From the NCBI GenBank assembly GCA_038260305.1, contig JBBSNY010000012.1, positions 1 through 64,000 of the forward strand: a stretch of DNA of 64,000 bases. Direction: 5' to 3'. Both the position numbers and the translations under genes were made by a program. Source of the DNA: CADCVQ01 sp038260305. GTDB taxonomy: Bacteria > Actinomycetota > Thermoleophilia > Solirubrobacterales > Solirubrobacteraceae. Positions 1 through 8,020 of this stretch are shown piece after piece (the first letter of the stretch is position 1; each line of letters opens with the position of its first letter). The notes beneath the pieces were generated by a model, which was not told the origin of the DNA, ran no database searches, and saw only the letters and a program-made list of their open reading frames with translations.

Positions 1-133
1 CGCTACCCAGGGACCGCGTAAGCCATGCCACGAAGATCATCGGTAAGCCGTGTGCGGGAAAACCGCACGCACGGAATTGAAAGGGGAATGGGGAACCAGA
101 CCCGCCACCGGCGGGCACTGCGCCCCTGACTAC
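1..133 (+). mobile_element. 3' end of a group II intron (domains V and VI)
   Basis: These bases read as the 3' terminus of a bacterial group II intron. Positions 46-74 fold like domain V: an AGC triad at 46-48, a lower stem CCGTG (48-52) pairing CACGG (70-74), an internal bulge, and an upper stem GCGG (54-57) pairing CCGC (63-66) closed by a GAAAA loop. Positions 79-133 can form a domain VI-like hairpin with GGGG pairing CCCC, finishing in CTGACTAC, which fits the AY-type 3' splice end. The intron-encoded reverse transcriptase would lie to the left of the window. The predicted 3' splice site is two bases before the ATG of the next gene. Confidence 0.7.
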
Positions 134-135
134 CA

Positions 136-939
136 ATGGCGAAGTTGAGGCGCGGCGAGCAGTTCGTGGCGGTGGGTACCGGCGGTCGCGACGAGCGCCC
201 GGCGGAGCACTTCGACGCCTTCCACGAGCGCTCGCGCACGCAGGAGCCGGATTTCGCGTACGAGATCGTCCGCATCCTCACGGGGCTGTGGGCGCTGACG
301 TTCTTCCGTGCCCGCACGATCTCCTCGGAGAAGGTCCCGCAGAGCGGCCCGGTCATCCTCGCGCCGAACCACGGCTCGTTCATGGATCACTTCTTCCTCG
401 CGTCGTTCATCCGCCGCAAGGTCCGCTTCATGGCGAAGTCCCAGCTCTTCCAGCCGCCGCTGCAACACGTCTACTCCCACGGCGGCGTGTTCCCGCTGCG
501 CCGCGGCCATCGCGACGAGGAGGCGTTCATCACGGCGCGCGCGATCCTCGAGCGCGGCGGCTGCGTCGCGATGTACTGCGAGGGCTCGCGCTCGAAGGAC
601 GGCAAGCTGTCCGAGCGGCCGAAGCCGGGCATCGGCAAGCTCGCGCTGCAGACAGGCGCAGCGGTCGTGCCGGTCGCGATCCACGGCTCGTCGAAGGTGC
701 GCAACTGGCGCAGGGGGCAGTTCCCCGAGGTCACCGTCCAGTACGGCGATCCGATCCGCTGGGAGCCGGCGGAGGACCCCACGCGCGACCAGCAGATGAC
801 GGTCGCGGAGGAGATCTTCGGCGAGATCAAGGTCCTGCACGCGGGCCTCGAGTCGCTCGGGCGCAAGGGCGTCCTGCAGCGCGTGCGCGAGCAGCGGCGG
901 ATCGAGCGGCGCGGCAAGAAGCGCACGGCGACGGCGTAA
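136..939 (+). CDS. 1-acyl-sn-glycerol-3-phosphate acyltransferase family protein (PlsC-like)
   Basis: The 267-residue product belongs to the PlsC/LPLAT family, which transfers an acyl group from acyl-CoA or acyl-ACP to lysophosphatidic acid or a related acceptor at the inner membrane face. The catalytic HX4D box is N78-H79-GSFM-D84, and the phosphate-binding box EGSRS starts at E149. The C-terminus is Arg/Lys-rich and probably sits on the membrane. The ATG lies two bases after the predicted splice site of a group II intron, so the native start or promoter may have been altered by insertion. No clear ribosome-binding site is visible in the intron end. The family call is secure; the exact acceptor is unknown. 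Confidence 0.85.
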   Translation: MAKLRRGEQFVAVGTGGRDERPAEHFDAFHERSRTQEPDFAYEIVRILTGLWALTFFRARTISSEKVPQSGPVILAPNHGSFMDHFFLASFIRRKVRFMAKSQLFQPPLQHVYSHGGVFPLRRGHRDEEAFITARAILERGGCVAMYCEGSRSKDGKLSERPKPGIGKLALQTGAAVVPVAIHGSSKVRNWRRGQFPEVTVQYGDPIRWEPAEDPTRDQQMTVAEEIFGEIKVLHAGLESLGRKGVLQRVREQRRIERRGKKRTATA

Positions 940-1279
940 GCACCGGCAGCGCGGGGTCCGGGGGGCAACCTGCGCCCGACCAAACCGCGACTGTCATGCC
1001 GTCGCGCCACCCGGGCTCGGCGCGCGCGGCGAGCCGATCGGTGCTCTTTCGAAAGGCTGCCGAGCCGCAGCGCTATCGGCGGCACAAGCCGTCGGGATCG
1101 GCGGCAGCGCGACGAGTTCCGCCATCAGCCTGCCGACCCGCGCGGTGGGCGCGACGGCAGGCCGAGCGCAGCGCGACGCACGCAATACCCGCCGCGCGGT
1201 GCAGCTTCCGTCGCCGGCCCTCGCGAAACCACAGTCGATCGCTGAGCGCGCGACCGGCCACGCCCGATCGCGATATCCG
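940..1279. other. Gene-free spacer, no recognised element
   Basis: These 340 bases separate the PlsC-like gene from the end of the convergent TIR-methyltransferase gene. Open frames exist on both strands, but their translations are Arg/Ala/Pro-rich and look like shadow frames of GC-rich DNA. I see no RNA gene, strong hairpin terminator or repeat. GC content starts to fall towards the right-hand edge, where the lower-GC gene begins. Confidence 0.5.
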
Positions 1280-2803
1280 TCAGTGCATCGGACGTGCGAC
1301 GCAGACGAGGAATCCCTCGCGCTGTCCACCTCGGCGGCTCTCGAGTACCTCGAAGCCGACTTGCTTCAAGGCACTCAGGAAGTCCTCCTCCGTGTACTGA
1401 TGGATATAGATTAGCTTGACATCTGCATACTGCTCACCGCGACATTCGAAGCTGTCACAGCCGACGATCGTTGTAATCGTGTTGTCGATGTCGCTCGGTC
1501 GCCGCTCGTCCTCAGCGTTGGGCAGATTCTCCACGGTCATCTTGTCCTTGTCGAACGGCACGCCAAGATAGTGTTCCAGGGCACCGAAGTCGAAGCGCAT
1601 CGCTTGGTTAGTGGCCAGCTCAGGTAGCTGCCCATTGCTCGATTGGAGACGCACTTCGATTACGAGGATATCGCTCGGAGACATCGACGACCTTAGGTCG
1701 TGCAAGAACCCACGGTCTTGCGCGAGATTCCCGAGGCTGTTGCCCAACAGGGCCACTACGTTCGGATTCTCTCGGTGATGGAACACCTCGCGCATCGTCG
1801 CCAATTCGCTGAAGTCCGCGAGCACGGCCTTGATGTGTAGCCGACTCGCTGCAGGGCGTGATGTCTTTTCGCAAACCCGGCGGACGGCTTGTGAAACCAG
1901 CGGCAAGCTTATGTCATACGGGTAGTAGTAGAGATCCGCCCCGGCGCCAAGCCAGTACGTGATCAGGTCTAGGTCCTTCTGCCCATTCCCTGGGCCGAGG
2001 CTGACGTAGTCAAAGTCGTTGCTTCCGATCTTCTGGCGTACGCGGCCGGCGATCTCTCGCCCGGCAGAACTACGCCAGAAGTTCGCGGTTTCGCTGTGGT
2101 GACGATACATCGGGTCTCGGCAAAGCTGAATCCAGTTTTTCGCACCTGGGTCGCTGGAATACAGATATCGGCCGGGGACGAGAGTGCCGTTGCCGGCGCT
2201 GTCGAGGATTTCTCTCTGTGCGACCGAATCGTCTTTCGTGTAAAATGCTGCGTCCACGAAGCTCTCAAAGACCTGGCCCCACTGATGTCGGCCTGGGAGG
2301 GCTAGGGCCTCACCTGATAGCCCGACTGGGGCCGGCGTCAGCTCACGCACTGCCGCGCGGATCCGGTTAGCCGCCGGGAGGAGCGCGCGCCGACGCCCGG
2401 CAGCCGAGTCCTCGGCACCGGAGAGGTCGTACTCGGCGACTGTGAGCCCGAGGAGGTCGCTCGCCGTCCGCTGAGGCTTGTTGGAGTCCTTGGGCTGGAC
2501 GATGAACGTTTGCTTGCGCCCTAGAATCCCGATTGCCAGTCCACATTCGAAGAGGACGTTGTCACGGACGGTGACGGCTCGCTCGCCCCGCATCTCGAGC
2601 TCATCGTCATGCGCGAAGATGAACGCTGCGCAGTCCGCCTGTCGCAAGTTGCCCTCGATCGTTGTCAGCGTGTCGGCCGAGAGCTCGAAGCCGATCTGCG
2701 TCCAGAGCAGGCCGGTGATGTCATCACCTAGACTCTCGAGCAGGGCATTGGCTATGTTGAGACCCTCGGTCGACGAGCCGATGAACATGAGAGGTGCTGG
2801 CAT
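1280..2803 (-). CDS. TIR-like domain fused to an EgtD-like SAM-dependent methyltransferase
   Basis: The product is 507 residues from the ATG at 2803, which has GAGGAG just upstream; a longer frame to 2959 lacks family character. Residues 1-150 match the TIR-like nucleotide-binding family PF10137 used as an effector in CBASS and Pycsar systems: FIGSSTEG at 7-14 and the signature RDNVLFECG at 80-88 with the candidate NADase Glu at 86. Residues 175-507 match the EgtD family of histidine-specific methyltransferases: motif I DYVSLGPGNG at 265-274 and GNSLGN at 354-359. GC content is visibly lower than in its neighbours, suggesting transfer. No partner gene is apparent. I know of no described protein with this domain pair; an anti-phage role is inferred from the TIR-like half only. 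Confidence 0.8.
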   Translation of the reverse strand: MPAPLMFIGSSTEGLNIANALLESLGDDITGLLWTQIGFELSADTLTTIEGNLRQADCAAFIFAHDDELEMRGERAVTVRDNVLFECGLAIGILGRKQTFIVQPKDSNKPQRTASDLLGLTVAEYDLSGAEDSAAGRRRALLPAANRIRAAVRELTPAPVGLSGEALALPGRHQWGQVFESFVDAAFYTKDDSVAQREILDSAGNGTLVPGRYLYSSDPGAKNWIQLCRDPMYRHHSETANFWRSSAGREIAGRVRQKIGSNDFDYVSLGPGNGQKDLDLITYWLGAGADLYYYPYDISLPLVSQAVRRVCEKTSRPAASRLHIKAVLADFSELATMREVFHHRENPNVVALLGNSLGNLAQDRGFLHDLRSSMSPSDILVIEVRLQSSNGQLPELATNQAMRFDFGALEHYLGVPFDKDKMTVENLPNAEDERRPSDIDNTITTIVGCDSFECRGEQYADVKLIYIHQYTEEDFLSALKQVGFEVLESRRGGQREGFLVCVARPMH

Positions 2804-3056
2804 GATCTCCTCAATCAGGTGCGTCGTCGCAAACGGTCGCCGCGTCGGTCGTGGCGAGGATGGCAGGGTACAGATGACGCAGGGACCTCGCCATACTCGA
2901 ACGCGGGATCTGCCAGTAAACCCCCAACGTGGGCAGTCTTGCTCATTCGCATTGAGCAACCGTCACGCACGCTGCGGCTGCATGTACCGAGCGCGCGCCG
3001 AGTCGAACACGCCGCACGCGCCAGCGTGTGCGCGACCGCGGACCGACTGCGGTCCA

Positions 3057-3236
3057 CGAATGCCTCACGAATCTCGCATCGGCGACGACGGGGCGATGGC
3101 GCGCCATGCGGTCGGCGACGACGCCGCCGAGCAGCAGGAAGGCGATCAGCGACAGGCTGTAGGCCGCGAGGACGATCCCGACGTCCGTCGCGTTCCCCGT
3201 CTCATCGATGACGAACAAGGCGAGCGCGACTCGCGG
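3057..3236 (-). pseudogene. MFS transporter fragment
   Basis: Read on the minus strand, about 60 codons encode a segment typical of an early transmembrane region of a major facilitator superfamily exporter: FVIDETGNATDVG, then a hydrophobic stretch, then GGVVADRMARHR, the conserved cytoplasmic loop between helices 2 and 3. Similarity fades after RFVRHS, and there is no room for the remaining helices. It is a leftover piece with both ends missing, lying between the TIR-methyltransferase gene and a tandem repeat. Confidence 0.6.
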
Positions 3237-3237
3237 G

Positions 3238-3319
3238 CTCGAACCGGAGGCGGGTCGACCCGGCGGCAGGGTCGAACTGGCGGCAGGGTCGAACCGGCGG
3301 CGGGTACAACCGGCGCCGG
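3238..3319. repeat. Five tandem copies of a 16-17 bp unit
   Basis: Five head-to-tail copies of a unit close to GTCGAACCGGCGGCAGG lie here: 16, 17, 17, 16 and 16 bp with a few substitutions. They start 8 bases downstream of the minus-strand stop at 3327 and run up to the MFS fragment. Confidence 0.85.
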
Positions 3320-3326
3320 CGGTGCG

Positions 3327-3963
3327 CTACCGCGCGGCCTCGCTCGAGGCGAAGCTGCGATGGCGCGCTCCGATGAGCGGCAGCCGCGCGACGACGAGCA
3401 GCCGCGGGTACGGCCGGCGAAGGCGCGCGGCACGCACGAAGACGCCGCGGCGGCGCAGCGCGGCGCGCGAGCAGCAGCTCGACCCGGACGTCGTCGCCGA
3501 ACGGCGGGTTGCGGCCGCCGTCGCCGAGCGAGCGGGCGAAGGCGAGCCCGTCCTCGAGCGGGTCGCCGGAGGCGGGCCCGTCGGCGCCGCGCGCGAACGC
3601 GTCGAAGCGCTCGTCGAACGCCGCGCCGAGCTTGATCGCGAGCGCTGGCCAGTGCTGGGCGAAGGCCCGCCCGCGCTTGCGCCGCAGCGAGGTGCCGGCG
3701 GCGTCGGCCTTCGCGGCGACGAAGCCCTCGGGGTAGTCCACGCCGCGCAGCAGCGCGTCGAGCAGAGCGGCTTGGCGGGCGGCGTAGGCCTCGCGCTCCC
3801 GCGCGGGCGCGACATCCGCCGGCGCGGGGCGCGGGGCGGGCCGGCCATCAGGCGCGGTCACGGCGCTCGCCGGCGCGGGCGCGGGGCGTGGGGCGGGCGC
3901 GGGGCGTGGGGCGGGCGGGCGCTCACGCGCGGACACGGTGCTTGGCCCCCCGCCGCGCGGCAT
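3327..3963 (-). pseudogene. Partner protein of the DUF692 enzyme, interrupted by a frameshift
   Basis: The frame starts at ATG 3963, overlapping the end of the DUF692 gene by 41 bases, with a Pro/Ala/Arg linker encoded partly by two exact 18-bp repeats (3877-3912). A helical core follows: AREREAYAARQAALLDALL, then a segment ending DDVRVELLLARR. At about 3455, in a GCGC run, coding continues in another frame as GVFVRAARLRRPYPR and PRLLVVARLPLIG, ending at TAG 3327. Joined, the product is about 210 residues and sits where actinobacterial DUF692 operons usually carry a small accessory protein, which in MNIO systems helps to deliver the substrate. The match to a named family is not certain. Confidence 0.55.
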
Positions 3964-4773
3964 CGGCGATCGCCTCGAGTTCGGCTGCGAGTTCGGACTC
4001 GGGCGGGAAGTCGTCGTCGCGCTCGAGCAGCACGCCGGGCACGTCGACGAGCGCGTACAGCTCCTCGACGAGCGCGAGCACGCCGGGGACGACCGGGTGC
4101 GCGTGCGTGTCATGGTAGACGCTGTCGCGGAACGTCCCACCGCCGACGTGGACGTAGGCGAGGCGATCGAGCGGGAAGCGCGTCAGCGACTCGAGCGCGT
4201 TGTAGCCGTGGTTGTGGGCGTTGGCGTAGAGGTTCGAAAGGTCGAGCAGCAGCAGCGCGCCGGTGCGCGCGACGAGCTCGGAGACGAACGTCGCCTCGTC
4301 CATCTCCGCGCCCGGCCACTCGACGAGCGCCGCGACGTGCTCGAGCGCGAGCGCCACGGGCAGCGCCTCCTGCGCGATGGCGACGTTCTCGCAGAGGATC
4401 TCGAGCGCCTCGTGCGTGCGCGGGACCGGCAGCAGATGCCCGGACTCGCGCCCGTCGGCGCGCACGAACGCGATGTGCTCGGAGACGAGGCGCGCGTCGA
4501 CGCGCTCGGCGACGGACGCGAGCTGCGCGAGGCGCTTGGGGTCGGGCCGCTCGGCGCCGCCGAGCGACAGGCTGACGCCGTGCGGCACGACCTGCAGGCC
4601 GCGCTCGCGCGCCGCCGCGACGCCGGCGGGCAGGCCGGCGGAGCCGATCGACTCCGCGATGACCTCGGTGAAGCCCAGGCCGCCGGCGTGCACGAGCGCG
4701 CCATCGAGCTGCGGGGACCAGCCGATGCCCCGGCCGGCTTGCGTGTGTTCAGAGGTGCCGTGCTCATCGTCAT
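3923..4773 (-). CDS. DUF692 family protein (MNIO, multinuclear non-heme iron oxidase type)
   Basis: About 270 residues match DUF692, the MNIO family that includes MbnB, TglH and BufB, TIM-barrel enzymes that oxidatively modify Cys in ribosomally made peptides. Family features are GIGWSPQLDGAL, the glycine-rich GLGFTEVIAES, LVSEHIAFV, LLDLSNLYANAHNHG, YVHVGGGTF and LLERDDDFP, which carry the metal-binding His, Asp, Asn and Glu positions. The coupled start is ATG 4773 (or 4767) after GGAGGAGGAGG, overlapping the TGA of the upstream gene. From that ATG the frame differs from the barrel frame, so one base appears to be missing in the GGGG run near 4730. In the barrel frame only GTG 4792 or the codon at 4837 could start it. 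Confidence 0.75.
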
Positions 4774-5406
4774 CCTCCTCCTCCTCCGCCACAACCGCCG
4801 GCCCCGCCGCCCCCGCCACACCCGCCGCCGCCCCCACAGCCGCCGGTGACCGCCGCCATGGCCGCCGCCATGGCCGCCTCCTCGTTGAACCATCCGCCGC
4901 CGCCGTAACCGGCGCCGCCCCACCAGCCGCCCGCGAGCGCGCTGCCGCGATGGCGCTTGGCCTCGCGCGGGACCGCGAGCGCCGAGGCGACCTCCGGCTG
5001 GACGAGCCACAGCGCGCCGCTGCCGAACGGTGCGGCCGCGAGCGTGCTCTCGCGGGCCGTCGGATGGCGACGCAGATCGACTCGCTGCCTGCGCCGTTCG
5101 CCGATCAGCGCGCGGCCGCTGCGCGTCAACGCCGTACGCGTGCGGCCGGCCTGCGACGGCCGTGCAGCAGGCCGGCGCTCGCCAGCCGGCTCGTCATCGA
5201 GGCGATCGCGTCGCTGTCGTCGAGCTGCGCTCCGCCGCTCAGCAGCGCGAGCTCGTGGACGTCGAGCTCGGGCATGTCGCCCGTGCTCGGCTTCGGCCCG
5301 CGGATCCGAGACCAGCCGAAGACCAGCAGGGCGGCCAGGCCGAGCACGCGCAGCCCGCAATGATCGTCGTGAGTGCGCTCGTTGCGATGTCGAGGGTGCT
5401 CATCAT
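4770..5406 (-). pseudogene. TIGR04222-type membrane protein with Gly/Cys-rich tail, twice frameshifted
   Basis: Starting at ATGATG (5406/5403), the frame gives MSTLDIATSALTTIIA. It then needs a shift near 5360 to reach LGLAALLVFGWSRIRG and the segment ELDVHELALLSGG typical of TIGR04222 proteins. It needs a second shift near 5165 to reach ALTRSGRALIGERRRQ, FGSGALWLVQPEVASALAV and a tail of long Gly runs with single Cys residues ending at TGA 4770. That TGA overlaps the start of the DUF692 gene as ATGA. The middle of the usual protein is also shortened. The membrane anchor plus Cys/Gly tail makes this a plausible substrate for the neighbouring MNIO enzyme, although this copy is probably inactive. 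Confidence 0.6.
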
Positions 5407-5880
5407 CAGCCTCCACATCCGCCGCCGCAGCCGCCGCAGCCGCCCGCGCCGCCCCCGCCGTCTCCGCCGCCGCCACCGCCCCCGCTGCCGGGGGCGGACT
5501 CGCGCGGGACGGCGAACGCGTGGGCGAACTCCGGCTCGGCGAGCCACAGCGCCGCGCCGCCGAACAGCGCGGCCGCCAGCACCGCGTTGCCGCCGGACGC
5601 GGGATCGCGCTTCGGTGTCTCGTGGTCGCGACGCCAGCGCTTCAGCGCCGCGCGTCCGCGCAGCGTCGTCAGCGGGATCGATCCGAGGAGGCAGATCGTG
5701 CCCAGGAGCAGCACCGCGTCGATCAGCACGAGGTAGCCGACCGGCTCGTGGTTGACGAGACCGAAGCCGAGCCGCGCGACCCCGAACAGCAGCAGCCCTC
5801 CGCCGATGCGCAGCCTGCGCCGAAGCAGCGCGAGGTCGGGGTCGGGCAGAACCTCCTCGCGCTCGGCCGCCGGTAGCTCA
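5406..5880 (-). CDS. TIGR04222-type membrane protein, second copy, 5'-truncated
   Basis: The recognisable part runs from about 5880 to TGA 5406 and has two hydrophobic segments (GGGLLLFGVARLGFGL and GYLVLIDAVLLLGTICLLG). It continues with LTTLRGRAALKRWRRDH, FGGAALWLAEPEF, and a Gly-rich tail with three Cys residues (GGCGGCGGGCGG). It matches the C-terminal half of TIGR04222 proteins; the N-terminal half with the ELAxLxGG segment is absent. The frame stays open to 6182, but that stretch reads as shadow of the plus-strand gene. Its TGA shares an A with the ATG of the next copy, so the operon is translationally coupled. The start cannot be fixed. Confidence 0.5.
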
Positions 5881-5915
5881 AGCAGGTCATCCGCTTCGCC
5901 GGCCGCGACCCGGAG

Positions 5916-6840
5916 GTGCTGGAGGGCGAGCTGCCCGCGCTGTCGGCGTTGCACCGCGTCCGCAGCGCCGGCGAGACGCAGTCGCTGACGACCCGCTACC
6001 ACAAGGCTGCGGCGCATCTCGTCAACGCCGCGTCGGACTTCGGCCGTCGCCAGGAGCCGCGCGTGCTGCTCGAGTGCGCACGGCGCTTCCTCGGGTTCGA
6101 CCACGAGGATCGGCTCAGGGCCAGCCAGCCGTCGACCGCCGTCGACGAAGCCACGCCGGAAGCGGAGGGGTCGGCGCCGCACCCGAGCCCCGACGCGGCC
6201 GTGCCCGTGGCCGCCGCTGCCGTGCTCGCGCTACCAACGGAGGACCCCGCCGCCGGCATCGTCCGCGTCCACAGGAACCTCGACTACCAGCTGCTCGTCG
6301 ACTACATCGCCGAAGCCCACGAGATCGTGATCCTCAACACCTGGATCCCCGAGCTGAACATCCTCGCCGACGCGCTCGTCGACGCGCTCGTCCGCGGCAC
6401 GTATGTCTCGATCCTCATGCTGTACCCCGATTCGGACATCGCGCGGCTGCGCAGCCAGGCGCTGCAGGGCGTCGACGCAGACGCGCTTTCACGACGACCG
6501 CGTCCGGCCGGGCGTGCGCCATTGCCTCGAGGTGCTGGCCGCGATCGCCCGCACGCTCGACGAGGACGCGCGGCGCGCGCTGCGGGTCAGGCTCTACCAT
6601 TCGTTGCCGTCGATCGCCGTCTACGGTGCCGACGACAGGATGTTCGTCAGCGTCTTCCTGCACGGTCAGCTCGCGGTGAAATCCGTCCAGATCGAGGTCC
6701 ACGGCCCGGACACACTGATGAGCGGGCTGGTGTCGCGAAAGCTGGAGACGCTGTGGGAGATCGGGCAGGAGTTCAAGGACTTGGAGCAATGGGAGTCGGA
6801 GCTGGAGCAGATGGGACGGACGTTCGGCATCTCACCCTGA
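5916..6840 (+). pseudogene. PLD-like-fold protein, frameshifted near 6480
   Basis: Coding character begins right after a TAG at 5874 (frame open from 5877, first start GTG 5916). A helical segment (LPALSALHRVRSAGETQ, then LVNAASDFGRRQEP) is followed by an Ala/Pro linker and then a domain that reads YIAEAHEIVILNTWIPEL. At about 6480 the frame changes by one base and continues FHDDRVRPGVRHCLEVL, LRVRLYHSLPSIAVYG and ADDRMFVSVFLHGQLAV to TGA 6840. The pattern of a GDD-like strand followed by a strand of the form VxxFLHG resembles degenerate phospholipase D-like domains without HKD motifs, but the family is uncertain. The 5' end probably lost sequence at the 5877 junction. Confidence 0.5.
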
Positions 6841-8009
6841 GGGCCGACGCCTCTGAGGCCGCCCTGCTCGAGCGCTTCACTGCGCACATCGTCCTGCGCG
6901 ACGTCGCGCTGCTCGACGAGGACGCCTTCCTCGACGTCCTGTTGCAGCGCCGATTTCTGTCGCTGATGTTCGCCGTCGTCTACGACATCGGCATCGACGG
7001 CCTGATGGATCCGACGGCGGTCGCGCTCGTGCGCGAGATCCTGCGCGAGGAGTATCCCGACCCGAGCGGTGCGACGCCGTCGCACCGCGAGGACCTCGTC
7101 GCCGATCTGCTCGTGCTCGGCGCGAGTCGCGACGCGGTGCTCGGGGCACGCCCGAGCGCGGTGACGGCGGGTGTCCTGCAGGACACGCTCGCGCTCATGC
7201 TCGACGCCGCGGCGACGGAGGACGACGTCGCGGTGCTGACGATCCTGCGCTTCTGGGGCGAGGTGCTCGTGTCGGTCGAGTACGGCGAGTTCTGGCGGCG
7301 CATGGAGGACGTCTTCACGGCCGCGGGCGCGACGTCGCGCTTCTATCACCCGCACCACCACCACGACGGGCGCGAGCCGCTCGCGCTCGCGTCGGCGGCC
7401 TCGGACACCCACTCCGGCCGCCTCGGCGCATGCCTGGCAAAGCTGCTGCCGGCCGACGGCGCGGCGGCCTGCTTCGAGCGCACCGAGCAGCGCGTGCTCG
7501 ACCTGCGGCTGCGCTTCTACGACCAGTTCCTCGATCAAGACGACAACGAGAGCGGGGGGCAGGCGACGCTGTACGAGTTCGCCGGCGGCGCGCCGGCGTT
7601 CCTCGCGCTCGCCACGGCGCATCACGCGCGCTGCCTCGCCGACCCCGAGCTCAACCACCCGTTCTCGCATCCCGGCGGCCATCCCGAGCACGTCGAGCGC
7701 CTGGCGGTCTACTGGGCGGAGGTCATGGGCGGGCCCGCGGACTACTCGCGATCGATGGGCGAGCAGTCCGGCGTTCTGCGGATGCACGCCGGCAACGGCG
7801 ACATGAGCGATCTCGGGGAGCGCTTCCTGCGCTGCTTCGACGCGGCCGCCGACGACGCCGAGCTGCCCGCCGACCCGGCCTTCCGCGCCGCGCTGCACGC
7901 GTACATGCGCTGGGCCGTCGAGGACGTCCTCGCCTACTCGCCGCAGGACGCGACGGTTCCGGCGGGCGCGGCGATGCCGCGCTGGGGCTGGGACGGCCTG
8001 CAGACGTAA
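6789..8009 (+). CDS. Two-domain protein: heme-oxygenase-like helical domain plus C-terminal truncated globin
   Basis: From ATG 6789, which overlaps the upstream gene by 52 bases, the product is 406 residues. Residues 1-250 are all-helical (FLSLMFAVVYDIGIDGLMD, SHREDLVADLLVLGA, RFWGEVLVSVEYGEFW) with His/Glu placement suggestive of the heme-oxygenase/TenA-like fold; I cannot name the family. Residues from about 255 form a group II truncated hemoglobin: TLYEFAGGAPAFLALATAHH, then HPEHVERLAVYWAEVMGG, and a candidate proximal His in VLRMHAGNG. The domain pair suggests oxygen or heme chemistry in one polypeptide. Between residues 180 and 200 lies a HHHH run. The globin call is firm; the N-terminal call is tentative. 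Confidence 0.7.
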   Translation: MGVGAGADGTDVRHLTLRADASEAALLERFTAHIVLRDVALLDEDAFLDVLLQRRFLSLMFAVVYDIGIDGLMDPTAVALVREILREEYPDPSGATPSHREDLVADLLVLGASRDAVLGARPSAVTAGVLQDTLALMLDAAATEDDVAVLTILRFWGEVLVSVEYGEFWRRMEDVFTAAGATSRFYHPHHHHDGREPLALASAASDTHSGRLGACLAKLLPADGAAACFERTEQRVLDLRLRFYDQFLDQDDNESGGQATLYEFAGGAPAFLALATAHHARCLADPELNHPFSHPGGHPEHVERLAVYWAEVMGGPADYSRSMGEQSGVLRMHAGNGDMSDLGERFLRCFDAAADDAELPADPAFRAALHAYMRWAVEDVLAYSPQDATVPAGAAMPRWGWDGLQT

Positions 8010-8020
8010 CGGACGTTCGT

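Noticed and set aside
136..1400. Several long overlapping frames on both strands across the PlsC gene and the following spacer
   Set aside because: They are Arg/Ala/Pro-rich shadows; only the 136-939 frame carries family motifs.
3208..4575. A 455-codon plus-strand frame and a 303-codon plus-strand frame over the DUF692 operon
   Set aside because: The Arg/Ala-rich composition mirrors the real minus-strand genes, and no domain is recognisable.
5916..8009. A single 697-residue protein
   Set aside because: The stretch between the 6480 frameshift and about 6790 is out-of-frame noise; the other frame carries the real sequence to the stop at 6840, and the globin protein starts near 6789.
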